This document shows, piece after piece, positions 32,792-34,414 of a DNA stretch of 34,414 nt (position 1 is its first letter; each line of letters begins with the position of its first letter). Made by a program: the position numbers and the translations under genes. Below the pieces are notes generated by a model that did not search any database, had not been told where the DNA came from, and was given only the letters and a program-made list of their open reading frames with translations. Source of the DNA: DATJPD01 sp035506575 (GTDB lineage: Bacteria > Pseudomonadota > Alphaproteobacteria > CACIAM-22H2); the NCBI GenBank assembly GCA_035506575.1, contig DATJPD010000117.1:1-34414 (forward strand), read 5' to 3'.

Positions 32792-32825
32792 GCGGCAGGC
32801 GCCCGACTGAACGGGCGCCTGCCGC
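32792..32825 (+). other. Perfect 14-bp hairpin between dnaK and dnaJ
   Basis: GCGGCAGGCGCCCG (32792-32805), loop ACTGAA, CGGGCGCCTGCCGC (32812-32825): a perfect stem eight bases after the dnaK stop. No T run follows, so it is more likely an attenuator, RNA-stability or processing element than a full terminator. Confidence 0.75.
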
Positions 32826-32864
32826 CGGCCAAGCACCGCGGGGGCGGTTGGGGACGACGGGTCG

Positions 32865-33995
32865 ATGGCGAAGCAGGACTACTACGAAACGCTGGGAGTC
32901 GCGCGCGAGGCGTCGGCCGAGGACCTGAAGAAGGCCTACCGCAAACTCGCCATGCAGTGTCACCCGGATCGCAATCCCGGGGACAAGAAGGCCGAGCAGC
33001 GGTTCAAGGACCTCAGCGAAGCCTACGACGTCCTCAAGGACGACCAGAAGCGCGCGGCGTACGACCGGTTCGGCCATGCGGCGTTCGAGCACGGCGCCAA
33101 CGGCCGCGGCGCCGGCGATTTCAACTTCGGCATGGGCGGCTTTGCCGACATCTTCGATGAGATGTTCGGCGAGTTCATGGGCACGCGGCGCAACGGCCGC
33201 GCGGCTCAGGGTGCCGATCTCCGCTACAATCTCGAGATCAGCCTCGGCGATGCCTTCCACGGCAAGCAGGCGCAGATCCGCGTCACCACCGCCGTCCTGT
33301 GCGAGGCGTGCAGCGGCAGCGGCGCCGAAGCGGGCTCCCGCCCGGTCACCTGCCCGACCTGCCGGGGCCACGGCAAGGTCCGCAGCCAGCAAGGCTTCTT
33401 CACCGTCGAGCGCACGTGCCCATCCTGCGGCGGGCAGGGTGCGGTCGTCGAAAATCCGTGCAAGACGTGCCGTGGCCAGGGCCGCGTGCGCCGCGAGCGC
33501 ACGCTCAGCGTGAATATTCCGGCCGGTGTCGAGGACGGCACGCGCATCCGGCTCGCGGGCGAGGGCGAGGCCGGGCCGCGCGGCACCCCTGCCGGCGATC
33601 TCTACATCTTCCTCACGATACAGCCGCACCGTCTGTTCCAGCGCGAAGGTGCGGACCTTCACTGCCGGGTGCCCATCGCGATGACCACGGCGGCGCTCGG
33701 CGGCACGGTCGAGGTACCCTCGATCGACGGCAGCCGCGCCAAGGTCACCATCCCCGCCGGCACGCAGACCGGCCAGCAATTCCGCCTCAAGGGCAAGGGC
33801 ATGACCGTCCTGCGCGATCACAAGCGCGGCGACCTGTTTATCGAGGCGATGGTTGAGACGCCGATGAATCTCACGCGCGAGCAGCAAGAGATGCTGCGCC
33901 AGTTCGAGCAGTCCGGGACGCCGAACCGCACCAGCCCGGAAAGCCACGGCTTCTTCGCCAAGGTGAAGGAGCTCTGGGAAGATCTGCGCGACTGA
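32865..33995 (+). CDS. dnaJ: DnaJ, Hsp40 cochaperone
   Basis: A 376-residue type I J protein. The J domain has HPD in MQCHPDRNPG (about residues 33-42) and ends in YDRFGHAAF. A short Gly/Phe region (GDFNFGMGGFADIFDEMFGEF) is followed by a zinc region with four CxxCxGxG: CEACSGSG, CPTCRGHG, CPSCGGQG and CKTCRGQG. The C-terminal peptide-binding domain (PAGVEDGTRIRLAGEGEAG, KVTIPAGTQTGQQFRLKGKGM) is complete. It lies 81 bases after dnaK and behind the hairpin, so its dose relative to DnaK may be set there. Confidence 0.99.
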   Translation: MAKQDYYETLGVAREASAEDLKKAYRKLAMQCHPDRNPGDKKAEQRFKDLSEAYDVLKDDQKRAAYDRFGHAAFEHGANGRGAGDFNFGMGGFADIFDEMFGEFMGTRRNGRAAQGADLRYNLEISLGDAFHGKQAQIRVTTAVLCEACSGSGAEAGSRPVTCPTCRGHGKVRSQQGFFTVERTCPSCGGQGAVVENPCKTCRGQGRVRRERTLSVNIPAGVEDGTRIRLAGEGEAGPRGTPAGDLYIFLTIQPHRLFQREGADLHCRVPIAMTTAALGGTVEVPSIDGSRAKVTIPAGTQTGQQFRLKGKGMTVLRDHKRGDLFIEAMVETPMNLTREQQEMLRQFEQSGTPNRTSPESHGFFAKVKELWEDLRD

Positions 33996-34070
33996 CCGTT
34001 CCGTCGCAGGCCGGTGTTGGCACCGGTCGGTCGGGTCTGAAGCCTTCGCGAATTGGCCGGGAGTATGGCG

Positions 34071-34414
34071 ATGGCCGACGTGGCCATTCTGGGTGGCGGG
34101 TTCGGCGGCCTCGCCTGCGCGAAGGCGCTGGGCCATACGTCTCATCGCGTGGTGCTGATCGACCAGCGCAACTATCACCTCTTCCAGCCGCTGCTCTACC
34201 AGGTGGCGACCGCGGCCTTGTCCCCCGCCGACGTCGCCGCACCCTTGCGTCACGTCCTGCGCCGCTGCCGCAACGTCGAGGTGCGGTGGGGAGAGGCCAT
34301 CGGCATCGATCTCACCCAGCGCCGCGTCCTGATCAAAGACCAGGCGCCGGTGAGCTGGGACCGGCTGGTCGTGGCGACCGGCGCCACCTATAGCTGGTTC
34401 GGCCATCCCGAGTG
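34071..34414 (+). CDS. Type II NADH dehydrogenase-like FAD protein (3' end cut by window)
   Basis: About 114 residues of the N terminus. ADVAILGGGFGGLACAKAL is the dinucleotide-binding GxGxxG loop, followed by VVLIDQRNYHLFQPLLYQVATAALSPADVAAPLR, the hallmark of NDH-2/Ndh enzymes that pass electrons from NADH to quinone; RLVVATGATYSWFGHPE is the second FAD region. ATG 34071 is preferred since GGAG lies seven bases upstream; ATG 34065 is the alternative. The stop is outside the window, so the C terminus and the exact class (Ndh, or related sulfide:quinone type) cannot be checked. Confidence 0.85.
   Translation, partial: MADVAILGGGFGGLACAKALGHTSHRVVLIDQRNYHLFQPLLYQVATAALSPADVAAPLRHVLRRCRNVEVRWGEAIGIDLTQRRVLIKDQAPVSWDRLVVATGATYSWFGHPE

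Noticed and set aside
34011..34026. CCGGTG-TTGG-CACCGG after dnaJ as a terminator
   Set aside because: Stem of six pairs and no T run; too weak to call.

Overview
The window is GC-rich chromosomal DNA with dense coding, short intergenic gaps and frequent GTG or TTG start candidates. The order rph | hrcA-grpE-(x)-dnaK-dnaJ, the hisA-hisF-hisE-HIT run and the rsmI-yraN-BON-sirB1-gshB run suggest an alphaproteobacterium, perhaps of the Rhodospirillales or a neighbouring order. This is a judgement from gene order and protein wording, not a database result. I saw no rRNA, tRNA, CRISPR array, insertion sequence, phage gene or replication origin.

Layout. (1) 1-1995: the end of a histidine operon (hisA, cut by the window edge, then hisF and hisE) with a HIT protein translationally coupled to hisE. 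(2) 2035-3327: a Sel1-repeat protein. (3) 3366-8436: a probable small-molecule catabolism block. An Fe(II)/2-oxoglutarate oxygenase and an SDR run leftward; an arylformamidase-like hydrolase, a crotonase and an aromatic-acid-type MFS symporter run rightward. An 8-bp dyad lies in the divergent control region. (4) 8458-12474: a flippase, an ArsR regulator, a DUF1127 small protein and a GT4 glycosyltransferase. (5) 12538-17390: an accessory stretch with an SDR, an MFS exporter under a YqjI-like PadR regulator with a clear palindromic operator, a very basic 36-residue protein, a stand-alone eRF1-domain-like protein, a small secreted Cys/Pro protein and a membrane protein built from four copies of one motif. 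(6) 17429-25427: comM, a MarR regulator, an extensin-like lipoprotein, the leftward rsmI-yraN-BON-sirB1-gshB run and a divergent LpoA-like lipoprotein. (7) 25424-33995: hemW, rdgB and rph leftward; hrcA, grpE, dnaK and dnaJ rightward, with an Ala-rich reverse-strand gene between grpE and dnaK. (8) 34071-end: the start of a type II NADH dehydrogenase.

How the parts work together. hisA/F/E carry out middle steps of histidine synthesis. The chaperone genes form the DnaK-DnaJ-GrpE machine with the repressor HrcA. hrcA, grpE and dnaK each have a promoter-like element of the same form (TTGnnG, 17-bp spacer, then CC followed by TA), which suggests one sigma factor, perhaps RpoH, controls them. No CIRCE element was recognised in front of them. 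rph, rdgB and hemW form a housekeeping run for tRNA 3' ends, nucleotide sanitation and haem handling.

The best candidates for something little described are the 15.3-17.4 kb small-protein and eRF1-like group, the fourfold YW...D membrane protein, the PadR operator, and a set of near-leaderless promoters, one of them next to an 11-G tract. None of these amounts to a demonstrated new system; they are leads.
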